NCBI GenBank assembly: GCA_016714445.1
Contig: JADJNF010000009.1
Coordinates: 744,001 to 808,000, forward strand
Source of the DNA: Saprospiraceae bacterium
Lineage (GTDB): Bacteria; Bacteroidota; Bacteroidia; Chitinophagales; Saprospiraceae
Direction: 5' to 3'
DNA: 64,000 nucleotides
The translations under genes and the position numbers were made by a program. A model generated the notes under the pieces. The model did not search any database and was not told the DNA's origin. It saw nothing but the letters and a program-made list of their open reading frames with translations. The number at the start of each line of letters is the position of its first letter. Position 1 is the stretch's first letter. Positions 45,701 to 53,528 of this stretch are shown piece by piece.

Positions 45701-47169
45701 GGAATAAACTCCAGGTCAGTAGTTGTATTGTAAGGTGCTACCGTAAGACCAATAGCTGCCGCTTGAATAAGACCCAATGAACTGAAGTTAGGATCATTTC
45801 TTGGAGTCACAGGCACTGCCATGTTTAATCTCAACATATCACCACCATTAGGTAAGAAGTTATTTACAAATGGTTTCCCGGCTGCAAGTGGATTACCATT
45901 TTTCCCGGTAGCCAATTGATATGGAATCACGTTAGGTACTCCGGTGTGGAAAGCAGGCCAAAGGTCTACTGATCTTGGCATCCCTGGGCCAGGCAATAAT
46001 AATGTTCCAAAAACGGCATCATCCAATGCTGTTCCAGTCAAAGCAGGATTACCCTTCAGACCATAAAGTCCATCTGCTCCGTTTGTAAAATCAAATGCAC
46101 CCAATGATTTCTTCTGAATTCTCAATGGAGCAAAACCTGGAACGGCACCTCCAAAAAGATCATCATCCATATATAATGCCAACTCCGGGTTGAAAAAATA
46201 TTTGTCCAGAGTGGTTTCTGATATTTCGTCATACGGTGTGATGCTATTCCAAAAATCTTTATCACCAACTGGAATCACAGCTTCGTTAGTCAATGGCATA
46301 CCAAGTCTTGATACTTGTACCCAATCACCTGAATAGGTAGGTTCTGCAGTACTACTCAAAGTGGTAACTGCTTGTCTGCTTGCTGAAGCCCATACACCAA
46401 TCACATAATCAGAATCTAAGATATTGGTAGGTGTAGATGGTGCGCCATCTTTAAGTAATGTTGAGATAGGCACTTGGATTGCAATCGCGCTTACATTATA
46501 ACATGCAAGACCATCTACTGCTTTACCACCTTGTCTCGGTGCGTCACCAAGATCAAATATACCACCTAAATCTACGAAAAATGGATCGTCTGTAGGACCT
46601 GCGAATATTTTTTCTCCTGTTGTAGCTGTGGTAATGGCGTTTTGAAATAAAGCACCATAAGTGGTATTTAATCCAGCACCACCTGTGATAGATCTATCAC
46701 CAATATTATTAGGAGGAACGACGCCATTGGTGACGATAGTCTCAAAGCTCAAACCACCATCTATACTTCTTTCGAGTTTATAGGTAGTCTTTTGGTTTTG
46801 TTTACCTAGTCTAATGTTAAAAAATGTGGTTGGGTCTTCATTTATAACATTAAAGGTAAATCTATATACGATTTCGTCACCAGGTTTTGATGCGTCATTG
46901 TCCACATGGACTTCGTATCTTATGTTTTTACCAAAAGAATAATAATTAGGTCCACCGTGTGGCAATTGCATAGGTACATACGTAGCTATTAATGTCACGG
47001 TATTCGGATCATCTGGACTGCGGAATGCATACACATCTACATTGTCAGCCAACGGATCACTTGAGATCAAAGGTGCTTCTCTGTGGCTTGACGCCAATAA
47101 GGAATGGGATAGGGCCAACAAAATGATCAGAGAAAGCACAGATACTATAAGATTACTTTTTAGTCTCAT
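42721..47169 (-). CDS. DUF4331 / four-CHRD-domain secreted protein with T9SS sorting domain
   Basis: This 1482-aa protein has a signal peptide ending at LLASSHREAP. A DUF4331 domain (about 27-570) is followed by a propeller-like region (about 590-895). Four CHRD domains start near 910, 1033, 1146 and 1270, each with the E-x-PAV start and the VHT-x-x-x-P-x-GEVRGQL-type end. A type A T9SS sorting domain (FDLEVFPNPVANILKVKY) closes it. CHRD domains were named from chordin; their bacterial role is unknown. It follows a shorter DUF4331 paralogue by 26 bases on the same strand and is probably cotranscribed. Confidence 0.9.
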   Translation of the reverse strand: MRLKSNLIVSVLSLIILLALSHSLLASSHREAPLISSDPLADNVDVYAFRSPDDPNTVTLIATYVPMQLPHGGPNYYSFGKNIRYEVHVDNDASKPGDEIVYRFTFNVINEDPTTFFNIRLGKQNQKTTYKLERSIDGGLSFETIVTNGVVPPNNIGDRSITGGAGLNTTYGALFQNAITTATTGEKIFAGPTDDPFFVDLGGIFDLGDAPRQGGKAVDGLACYNVSAIAIQVPISTLLKDGAPSTPTNILDSDYVIGVWASASRQAVTTLSSTAEPTYSGDWVQVSRLGMPLTNEAVIPVGDKDFWNSITPYDEISETTLDKYFFNPELALYMDDDLFGGAVPGFAPLRIQKKSLGAFDFTNGADGLYGLKGNPALTGTALDDAVFGTLLLPGPGMPRSVDLWPAFHTGVPNVIPYQLATGKNGNPLAAGKPFVNNFLPNGGDMLRLNMAVPVTPRNDPNFSSLGLIQAAAIGLTVAPYNTTTDLEFIPNMDGFPNGRRLEDDVTRIELQAVAGVVLAAVGLWYDDYNPSSSPSPVTQQLLNVLTYTTGVEKNDLPFQSSFPYLAMPHSGTGDCSGEIVDPEYIENPSYQVFVSSNTTGKVGVFNFTEDNSSSLRTFDVNGADADGIYYDKEADVLYQLSRSKNVIHAYSKVKENLDLNLSPVLTATSTSDFTNGREIAVFGGKLVVAQDADASNGSVDRFLVYDITPTSITLDKSYNVSRALWGIHLDGNTLYAVEDLSDRVLRFDHFFDLPAGMITPDQVVAIESMVRTHGITYDRQGDVMILTDVAAAASATDGAFTVIRNYNTKASDNVITEAEQIIVEGPLSLMGNPVDIAFDRPSNRIYIAERAKDGGRVLGFDMPTASGDAAPVFNEVFAGASAIYLANQRIKEVIQPEIVVFDPNFTDDILVASRLLGSNEVPAVVTDAIGVATVTFNDTYTEATLNVTVSKLSSAFTGLHIHNGIAGENGSVLFDFTGNFVAGRCTATFTVSKEDVAAMIDGDYYLNVHTANHPNGELRGQLALESSETYSAILDGSEEIPAVNTPALGIASAIYTANTNVLELNILATNLSGSITGFHLHNSPVGTSGPVVQNLEEFVVGNTVIVKLNAGNYITALRNGEIYVNIHTEAYPGGEIRGQLTPVKGLYFDTWMDGKQEVPAVENDAIGLAMGTISSDLRSMSYAMLLDNPTGPLVAAHIHKAGLGAGGGVILDLHDDISDRFLFNEGVAISPEFLSDYLKGDLYFNVHTASAPNGEVRGQIYRVARDGYVYDLCKDQEVNDPVNAGSASGSGMFAFNRDYDEAHLMAVVNQLSSAFQGAHIHNGAAGTNGPVVFDFTSRWTGNGTFFYVTNTFKEDLAAIIQSGNAYVNIHTSNNPGGEVRGQLVKAPDCPFASAVIDVNGETFDLEVFPNPVANILKVKYTGNAALYNNSTIQIRDISGRLMFTKMTNDNESVIDMTTFAPGIYLMQSSNNNYSTTIKLVKL

Positions 47170-47195
47170 GTTTATATTTTTTTAAAATGATTTAA

Positions 47196-48944
47196 TTATT
47201 GTCTTACTTCGATACCACTCCATGGCATCGCTACGTAAGGAAATGTTTTTAGAAACGGTCTGTCATTTTTTTCGACACCTGTGGTATAACTCAATACATT
47301 AAACAATTGTGGTGTCACTGGACTAGGTGAAGTGGCAGGATTATAATCATCATACCAAAGACCAACGGCTGCCAAAACAACTCCCGCTACTGCTTGAAGT
47401 TCGATTCTTGTCACGTCATCTTCTAGTCTTCTACCATTCGGAAATCCATCCATATTTGGTATAAATTCAAGATTTGTTGTCGTGTTAAATGGTGCTACGG
47501 TAAGACCAATAGCCGCTGCTTGTACCAATCCTAAAGAACTAAAATTAGGATCGTCTCTCGGTGTAGGTGGGACGGCCATATTTAATCTCAACATATCTCC
47601 ACCATTCGGTAAGAAGTTATTTACAAAAGGTTTTCCAGCAGCAAGTGGATTGCCATTTTTGCCTGTTGCTAATTGATAAGGAATCACATTAGGGACTCCA
47701 GTATGAAAAGCAGGCCAAAGGTCAACAGATCTAGGCATTCCTGGACCAGGCAATAAAAGTGTTCCAAAAACTGCATCGTCTAGTGCAGTACCAGCCAAAG
47801 CTGCGTTACCTTTTAACCCGTAAAGTCCATCAGCACCATTAGAAAAGTCAAATGCACCCAATGATTTGGTCTGAACACGAAGTGGCGCAAATGCAGGTAC
47901 TGCACCTCCGAATAAATCGTCATCCATGTATAAAGCCAACTCAGGATTGAAGAAATATTTATCTAAAGTGGTTTCACTTATTTCATCATAAGGTGTCAAT
48001 CTATTCCAAAGATCTTTGTCACCCACAGCAATAACTGCCTCATTGGTCAATGGCATACCCAATCTAGATACTTGAATCCAATCACCGTCATACGCCACAT
48101 TATTGCTAGTAGAAAGTGTCTTGATAGCAGGTCTGCTTGCAGAAGCCCACACGCCGATTACATAATCACTATCCAAAATATTGGTAGGTTGTGCAGGTGC
48201 GCCAGTTTTAAGTAAGGTTGCAATTGGAATTTGTATAGCAATGGTATGCACATTGTATTTAGCCAGTCCATCTCTAGATGCAGCACCTAGTCTCGGTGCA
48301 TCACCTAGATCAAATATACCACCTAGATCAACAAAAAATGGATCATCTACAGGACCAGCAAAAACTTTTTCGCCCGTTGTAGTAGTTGCAATAGCACCAT
48401 TAAATAATGCATCATAAGTGGTGCCTAATCCTACACCAGAATTGATAGTCCTTGTTCCGATATTCGGTGGTGGAACGATACCATTCGCTAGAATAACAGC
48501 AAAACTTGCTCCACCATCCATACTTCTTTCGAGCGTGTAGGTAGTTTTAAGGTTTTGTTTGCCCAGTCTGATGTTAAAAAACGTGGTAGGATCTTCATTT
48601 ACCTTGCTGAATGTGAGTCTGTACACGATTTCATCACCAGGCTTGGAAGCATCATTGTCCACATGGATTTCATATCTGATATTCTCACCAAAAGAATAAT
48701 AATTTGGTCCACCAAAAGGTAGTTCACCAGGTATGTAATTGGCGATAATCGTGATGGTATTCGGATTATCAGGACTACGGAAGGCATACAAATCTGTATT
48801 GTCTGCCAATGGATCATTAGAAATTAATGGCGCTTCGCGATGACTTGATGCCATCACTATTCCAGCCATAAGCCATAAAAAGAGGAAGGAGCATAATTTC
48901 CTACTACTCATCCCACCTGACCAAACAGGTAATAATGTTTTCAT
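47196..48944 (-). CDS. DUF4331 domain-containing secreted protein
   Basis: From the ATG at 48944 this is about 582 aa consisting of a signal peptide (ends near MASSHREAP) and one DUF4331 domain. It matches the first 570 residues of the downstream 1482-aa protein almost block for block. It stops at SGIEVRQ without CHRD domains or a sorting domain. The close match at both protein and DNA level indicates a tandem duplication, followed by loss or gain of the C-terminal half. The in-frame ATG at 48983 would place 13 residues ahead of the signal peptide. Confidence 0.9.
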   Translation of the reverse strand: MKTLLPVWSGGMSSRKLCSFLFLWLMAGIVMASSHREAPLISNDPLADNTDLYAFRSPDNPNTITIIANYIPGELPFGGPNYYSFGENIRYEIHVDNDASKPGDEIVYRLTFSKVNEDPTTFFNIRLGKQNLKTTYTLERSMDGGASFAVILANGIVPPPNIGTRTINSGVGLGTTYDALFNGAIATTTTGEKVFAGPVDDPFFVDLGGIFDLGDAPRLGAASRDGLAKYNVHTIAIQIPIATLLKTGAPAQPTNILDSDYVIGVWASASRPAIKTLSTSNNVAYDGDWIQVSRLGMPLTNEAVIAVGDKDLWNRLTPYDEISETTLDKYFFNPELALYMDDDLFGGAVPAFAPLRVQTKSLGAFDFSNGADGLYGLKGNAALAGTALDDAVFGTLLLPGPGMPRSVDLWPAFHTGVPNVIPYQLATGKNGNPLAAGKPFVNNFLPNGGDMLRLNMAVPPTPRDDPNFSSLGLVQAAAIGLTVAPFNTTTNLEFIPNMDGFPNGRRLEDDVTRIELQAVAGVVLAAVGLWYDDYNPATSPSPVTPQLFNVLSYTTGVEKNDRPFLKTFPYVAMPWSGIEVRQ

Positions 48945-48983
48945 CTTACTAAAAATTTTGATTAAAAAATAAACAAGAGTCAA

Positions 48984-49205
48984 TCATAAACACGGTTCTA
49001 CTTCTAAATTAACAAGTTCGTTTTATGGTAAATGAAAATGTAAAATTTCATTTTGGTGGCTTTCGGTAAATGCAACCGATCTACCCCCAACCCCTAAAGG
49101 GGAGATCTACCCAATTCATTAAATCTATATCGAATGTTAAAATAATTGCTGAACTGTAAATGCTTCCGTACCCTTGGCGCCCAACATAGGCTGTACATTT
49201 TTGAT
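48984..49205. other. Spacer with CCCCTAAAGGGG hairpin
   Basis: CCCCTAAAGGGG at 49091-49102 forms a five-pair stem within ACCCCCAACCCCTAAAGG, a motif I associate with dispersed Bacteroidota intergenic repeats. No gene is visible. Confidence 0.4.
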
Positions 49206-50441
49206 TTATATTTTTGCCATTAAAGGCTCTAGTTCTGGATGTTTTGAGTTTGTGATACTAGCTGCAACTGCATATTTCTGAGTCATGGTTTGATCAGATT
49301 TAGCTTTGTATATTCTTGCAAGCATTCTATTGACATCGATATTTTCAGGTCTTTTGTCAAACTCTTTTTGTGCGTATGTGAGTGCTTGTTCAGGTTTTTC
49401 GAGTAGATCTAGATAAATATGGGCATATTCCAGATTCATATTGTGACCACTTTCTTCATCATCTTTAAGCATGACGAATACTTCTTCCATAATTTTGGTC
49501 ATTTCTTCCGTTCTTCCTTGGATTTTATAAATCTCAGCTAGTTGTGTGTAGAAACCTACTTCTGGTATGATATCAATTGCTTTTAGCGTAGTTTCTTCTG
49601 CTTTTTTGATATCTTTATTTTTTAAATGGATGGCTCCTAATGCACCTACTGCAAAAGGATAGTCAGGTCGTTCTGCCAAAATCTCTTCATACAATAACTT
49701 TGCTTTGTCTGCTTCGCCATATCTTTCATATAATTCACCTAAAGTCAACATTGCCCAAGCAGTATCTTCATAACCTGGTACGCCTGCTTCTACAGCCATT
49801 TTCATAGCTTCTATTGCTTCGGGGATTTGTCCATGGATCTCGCGGAGATAAGATATTCTAGCGTAAGATCTCAAGTCAGGTTTGATAGAAATCATGATGT
49901 CAGCCATCTCAACTGCTTTGTCATACTGGCCCAACTCTACATAACAATCAGTAAGCACACCATATATCTGTGCATTTTTATTGTTGAGTTGAATGGCTTT
50001 CTGACCTGTCCCCAATGCTGCCTTAAATTCGTGCAAAGACAACTGTACACCAGCCTTAGTCACCAAAGCAAGAAACTCCATATTATTGACTTTCGTCGTA
50101 CTATTGATGATTCTGTCAGTCATCGCAAGTGCTGCGGGATAATAATGTCCATGTTCGCCAGTAACCCTAGCTTCGCGGATAAAAAGATTGGCCATTTTGA
50201 TTTTAGCTTCGTGGTCTGCTTCATTTTTCTGAATGGCAAGCTTGAGTGTTTGGTAGTTGTTGCTCACGTCATCCCACTCTTTGCCGTATCGGATTTTTTC
50301 GTTTCTATCGAGCAGGGCGGGGATGTCATTGTTGATATTATCGGTTTTGGTTGGTTTGCTATTATTACAAGAGGTAAATAACAGCATACTGAAACTGTAA
50401 AAGAAGGAGATCAAGATCAAGGTAAGGTTCCTGTTTTTCAT
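49206..50441 (-). CDS. TPR-repeat lipoprotein
   Basis: This 411-aa protein has a lipoprotein signal (LLFTSC, Cys25) and then eight or more tetratricopeptide repeats across about 60-400, such as QIYGVLTDCYVELGQYDKAV and LGELYERYGEADKAKLLYEE. TPR proteins act as scaffolds. The gene is first on the strand before the two DUF4331 genes, with a gap of about 260 bases, so a shared function is plausible but a shared transcript is less certain. Confidence 0.88.
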   Translation of the reverse strand: MKNRNLTLILISFFYSFSMLLFTSCNNSKPTKTDNINNDIPALLDRNEKIRYGKEWDDVSNNYQTLKLAIQKNEADHEAKIKMANLFIREARVTGEHGHYYPAALAMTDRIINSTTKVNNMEFLALVTKAGVQLSLHEFKAALGTGQKAIQLNNKNAQIYGVLTDCYVELGQYDKAVEMADIMISIKPDLRSYARISYLREIHGQIPEAIEAMKMAVEAGVPGYEDTAWAMLTLGELYERYGEADKAKLLYEEILAERPDYPFAVGALGAIHLKNKDIKKAEETTLKAIDIIPEVGFYTQLAEIYKIQGRTEEMTKIMEEVFVMLKDDEESGHNMNLEYAHIYLDLLEKPEQALTYAQKEFDKRPENIDVNRMLARIYKAKSDQTMTQKYAVAASITNSKHPELEPLMAKI

Positions 50442-50904
50442 TGTGGGAATTTTAAAATAATTAACTAATAAAAAAATTACTACTGGTTTGCAATCATATA
50501 CGAGAGAGAAGGCGGACTTGGATTTGTAAATTTTATTTTTTTGTTAGAAAAGTGAAAGAAAGGGTGTAATTTGCTTTCGAATGGTATAGAATTATAAGAG
50601 ATGTAGGGACTTGTAGTTAATGTAGGACGCTAATTTTTGCGAATTTCGCTAATTTATTTTTTATCTCGAAGAAAAGAAAAGATGTATTGTTTGCTTAAAG
50701 TAATTATATCCGTAATTTACGGTTAATTACAAATAAAATATGTTTTGTAGGGAAATAAGTCGTAGTGTAGGACGTTTTATATTGGAATTATCAGAAATCA
50801 ATACTTTTAGGTTATTTGATATATGTGGTTGATTTTAAATTCAGCTGCTCAGATGTTTTGGAAAACCGTAAGTGTATCGTAAGTTTGTTGTACAAATAAG
50901 TAAC
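50442..50904. other. Intergenic stretch ahead of the putative gene cassette
   Basis: No gene, tRNA or clear repeat is seen. CCGTAAGTGTATCGTAAGT near 50868 contains a direct repeat of CGTAAGT. The right end abuts the GTTAGT core-like junction at 50905. Confidence 0.4.
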
Positions 50905-50905
50905 G

Positions 50906-51657
50906 TTAGTGTCAATAAAATAAATTAAAATGGAAACGATTACGACTGAAATTGCAGCAATTCAAGTAAAATCATTGTACTTACACTTTAAGACAGTCAA
51001 AATAAATGAAAGCATACTGAATACTAATAAGTTGAAATTTGCAAATCCTGCATCTCCAGAAGCATTGGCAAAAAAAGGTGAATTACTGTTTGATGTGATT
51101 GATGCAATTACATTATTTGAAAATTATCATTCATTGTGTGATGATGTATTAAATTCTAGATTGATTGGACCTAAATTAACGGAGAAGGTTTCAGCATATT
51201 TAAAAAATCTCAGAAAGATAATGGCACAGTGGAAACATGTTAGAAATAAATTAGGTGGACATTTAAATATTGAAAACATTACAAGCATATGTGATAAACA
51301 TAATTTTAAGGGAGTTTTTATATCTAATTTCATTGAAGCCGACTTTAAAGCAATTCTCTTAAACATGTTGGTTGAAGAGTCTGTAAATAGTTCTTTAAAC
51401 AAATCACAATTGTTTGAAGGGGAAATTACATTGACAAACCCAAGTGATCTTGGACGATTTGTGACAAAATTTATGGAAAATTGGAATGTTGCGTTAAATC
51501 TAAATTCAATACTATTAGAATTTTTGTACGATATTGGTAAATCAGAAAAACTAAAAGTTACAAATGAAATTGGCATAATCAAATTTTGAGTACTGAAACT
51601 AACATTGCATATCAGATCAGCTTCCCTATCGGTCAGCCGCGTTGCCAATGCTTCACG
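50906..51657 (+). mobile_element. Putative integron-type gene cassette
   Basis: The HEPN-like gene is bounded on the left by GTTAGT (50905-50910) and on the right by GTTAGC (51657-51662). It is followed eight bases after its stop by ACTAAC, the exact reverse complement of its own left GTTAGT. This is the geometry of a cassette: one ORF, short leader, attC directly after the stop. No integrase is in the window, and the inner attC arms pair poorly, so the call is tentative. Confidence 0.4.
50930..51589 (+). CDS. Hypothetical protein with HEPN-like RNxxxxH motif
   Basis: This 219-aa, mostly helical, lysine-rich protein has no signal peptide. WKHVRNKLGGHL (101-112) contains R105-N106 and H111, matching the RX4-6H catalytic motif of HEPN ribonucleases, in a helix as expected. 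HEPN proteins often act as toxins or in abortive infection. The gene is AT-rich and isolated and appears to sit in an integron-like cassette, a setting where toxin and defence genes are common. No named family was recognised, and the motif alone does not prove nuclease activity. Confidence 0.6.
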   Translation: METITTEIAAIQVKSLYLHFKTVKINESILNTNKLKFANPASPEALAKKGELLFDVIDAITLFENYHSLCDDVLNSRLIGPKLTEKVSAYLKNLRKIMAQWKHVRNKLGGHLNIENITSICDKHNFKGVFISNFIEADFKAILLNMLVEESVNSSLNKSQLFEGEITLTNPSDLGRFVTKFMENWNVALNLNSILLEFLYDIGKSEKLKVTNEIGIIKF

Positions 51658-51662
51658 TTAGC
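51598..51662 (+). other. attC-like recombination site
   Basis: ACTAAC at 51598-51603 and GTTAGC at 51657-51662 are the outer boxes. CATTG (51603-51607) and CAATG (51645-51649) are inner complementary boxes. The overall length of 65 bases is within the attC range. The central part lacks a strong stem. Confidence 0.35.
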
Positions 51663-51695
51663 TGCCATTTTACAAGACTGAACAAACAGATAGAA

Positions 51696-51779
51696 ATGAA
51701 GAGAATTTTAATAATCTTACTTTTTTTAACAATCAAGTCATTTGGACAAGACAAAGAAGTTGTGTTTAATTCTATCTAA
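51696..51779 (+). pseudogene. Truncated secreted-protein ORF (27 aa)
   Basis: Starting 34 bases after the attC-like core, an ATG opens MKRILIILLFLTIKSFGQDK, a textbook Bacteroidota signal peptide. The frame stops seven residues later at 51777-51779. The mature protein is missing, so this looks like the stump of a second cassette or deleted gene. Confidence 0.4.
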
Positions 51780-51805
51780 GAAGCATTACTAAACATTTCG
51801 ATGGT

Positions 51806-51844
51806 CGCAGATTGCATCTGCGATCCTATTTTACAAATTTGTAA
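51806..51844. repeat. Two adjacent perfect palindromes
   Basis: CGCAGAT (51806-51812) pairs with ATCTGCG (51816-51822) around TGC. TTACAAATTTGTAA (51831-51844) is a perfect 14-base palindrome. Together they resemble REP-type elements mobilised by Y1 transposases in Bacteroidota, though no transposase is nearby. Confidence 0.5.
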
Positions 51845-51896
51845 TTCCTAATAAGCTGAAATCACAACACATGATGTTGTAAATATCGTTTAGAAC

Positions 51897-52595
51897 TTAT
51901 TTCCAAAATTCCCACCATTTTTTAGTTGGCTGTTTCTCCAAAATAGGATGTTCAGATTTTTCTCTTAAAATCTCAGGTTTTCCTATTTCATTCACAATAA
52001 TTCCTACTTCTTTGATAGATGGGGCTTTTTGAACTTCTTCAAAAATAACTTCTGATTCTGTAATAATACTATTATTTGAAATGATCTTTGTTTCAATCTT
52101 ATGTGGATTATATGGTATTTTTTTACAGCGATATGCTCTTTCATTTGATTCTATAGTAAAAAAACTTTGATCAAGTAAAACATCAAAAAGTTTAAATATT
52201 AAACCATCGGCCGTTGGAAATTCTTGCTCCAAAGCCAAGGGTGTACCGCTTTCTAATTGCCTCTCTCCTTCATTTTCAATGAAAAATCTATAATTGCCTT
52301 TTTCATCCAAATAACTTACAGCAAATGTCATTGCTGTCTCACTATAAGCAAAACCTAAAGAATTTACATTTTGTGGGTGATCCGGCTCCAATGTCCATTC
52401 AAATGGATAAAAAATCATTGTTGCTTTTTCTGAAAAATAAATATTAACCGTATCATCTGGAGTCCAATTTGCTGAAGCTTGCTCAAAATTTATCTCTTCT
52501 ACGACTTCAATTCCCCACTGCATACCATCTTGGAATGCATCAATACATTTATTAAAGTTATTATCGATCACCATCCCTGAAATATTAAAGCCCAT
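51897..52595 (-). CDS. Hypothetical protein with C-terminal KKWWEFWK
   Basis: This 232-aa acidic protein has no signal peptide or membrane helix. It has a mixed beta/alpha first 165 residues with aromatic strands (IFYPFEWTLEPDHP, AMTFAVSYLDEKGNYRFFIE). A low-complexity linker and a tryptophan-rich tail, KKWWEFWK, follow. Tails of this sort are seen in several unrelated Bacteroidota proteins. No family is recognised. It is monocistronic, next to the cassette-like region. Confidence 0.65.
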   Translation of the reverse strand: MGFNISGMVIDNNFNKCIDAFQDGMQWGIEVVEEINFEQASANWTPDDTVNIYFSEKATMIFYPFEWTLEPDHPQNVNSLGFAYSETAMTFAVSYLDEKGNYRFFIENEGERQLESGTPLALEQEFPTADGLIFKLFDVLLDQSFFTIESNERAYRCKKIPYNPHKIETKIISNNSIITESEVIFEEVQKAPSIKEVGIIVNEIGKPEILREKSEHPILEKQPTKKWWEFWK

Positions 52596-52969
52596 ACTGT
52601 TTATTTTGAGTTGATTGTAAAAATATCTTTACTTATACTTATTATAAGACAAATATATATATTTTATTCACAAAACCAAACGCCCTAATGGTGTCCCACG
52701 AAATTACCAGAAAAAAAAATAATATTTCACAATAAACACATTATCAATAAGAAACATTTAGTACAAAAATATAATTCAGGGATACAACACTTTTTTTACA
52801 TTAAATAAAATCCAACTATACTTCATCCACCGTATATGTTTTTGTATTTCGATTATATTATTAGGAATAAATAATTTAAAAAAATATGGCTGATCAGTTC
52901 GTTGTTATAATTTATAATTTCTACCTTTAACTCGGTATAATACATACCCACTAAATCAAACCTTAGAAC
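52596..52969. other. AT-rich intergenic region upstream of the sigma gene
   Basis: No coding frame or RNA gene was found. The right end carries candidate promoter sequence (TACCTTTAAC, GGTATAATAC near 52920-52945). Confidence 0.4.
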
Positions 52970-53029
52970 ATAGAATTACAATCTGTCATAGCATCCATTC
53001 GAAGCGGCGATGAGTCAGGTCTGAAACAC

Positions 53030-53521
53030 TTGTATCAACATTACAGTGATGCATTGTATGGTATTATCTCAAGGATTCTGAAACGTCAGGAAGATGCAGA
53101 AGAAGTATTGCAGGTGGTTTTTTTGAAAATCTGGAACAATATCGACTCTTACAGTGAGACCAAAGCAACTCTTTTTACCTGGATGGCTCAGATAGCACGA
53201 AACGCTGCCATAGACCGAAGCAGACTGAAGTCATTTGAAATGGACAACAATACCCGATCATTTGATGTGTCTGAAAGTGAGTTGAAAACGGATGCAGGTA
53301 TATCGGGAATTGATATCCATACACTGATCAAAGATATGCCTGTAAAATACAGGGTGCTGATCGATAAGATGTTTTTACAGGGTTATACGCAGCAGGAAAT
53401 TTCAGATGATCTGGAAATACCTTTGGGTACAGTCAAAACACGTCTCAGAGAAGCCATCAGTCAGTTGCGGGATCAGTTAAAAGATGAAAAACATTTATTG
53501 TATATGTTATTTATAATGTAA
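53030..53521 (+). CDS. ECF-type RNA polymerase sigma factor
   Basis: From the TTG at 53030 this is 163 aa with sigma region 2 (YGIISRILKRQEDAEEVLQ, TLFTWMAQIARNAAIDRSR) and region 4 (LQGYTQQEISDDLEIPLGT). In-frame codons upstream also read like the family: IRSGDESGLKHLYQHYSDAL, and before that SVIAS, back to an AUA at 52970 that would give a normal length of about 183 aa. No ATG, GTG or TTG lies between the upstream stop and 53030, so the true start is uncertain. It is followed seven bases later by the anti-sigma gene. Confidence 0.85.
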   Translation: MYQHYSDALYGIISRILKRQEDAEEVLQVVFLKIWNNIDSYSETKATLFTWMAQIARNAAIDRSRLKSFEMDNNTRSFDVSESELKTDAGISGIDIHTLIKDMPVKYRVLIDKMFLQGYTQQEISDDLEIPLGTVKTRLREAISQLRDQLKDEKHLLYMLFIM

Positions 53522-53528
53522 AATTAAA

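Noticed and set aside
49827..50381. 184-aa plus-strand ORF opposite the TPR lipoprotein gene
   Set aside because: Antisense shadow of a strong TPR-repeat gene.
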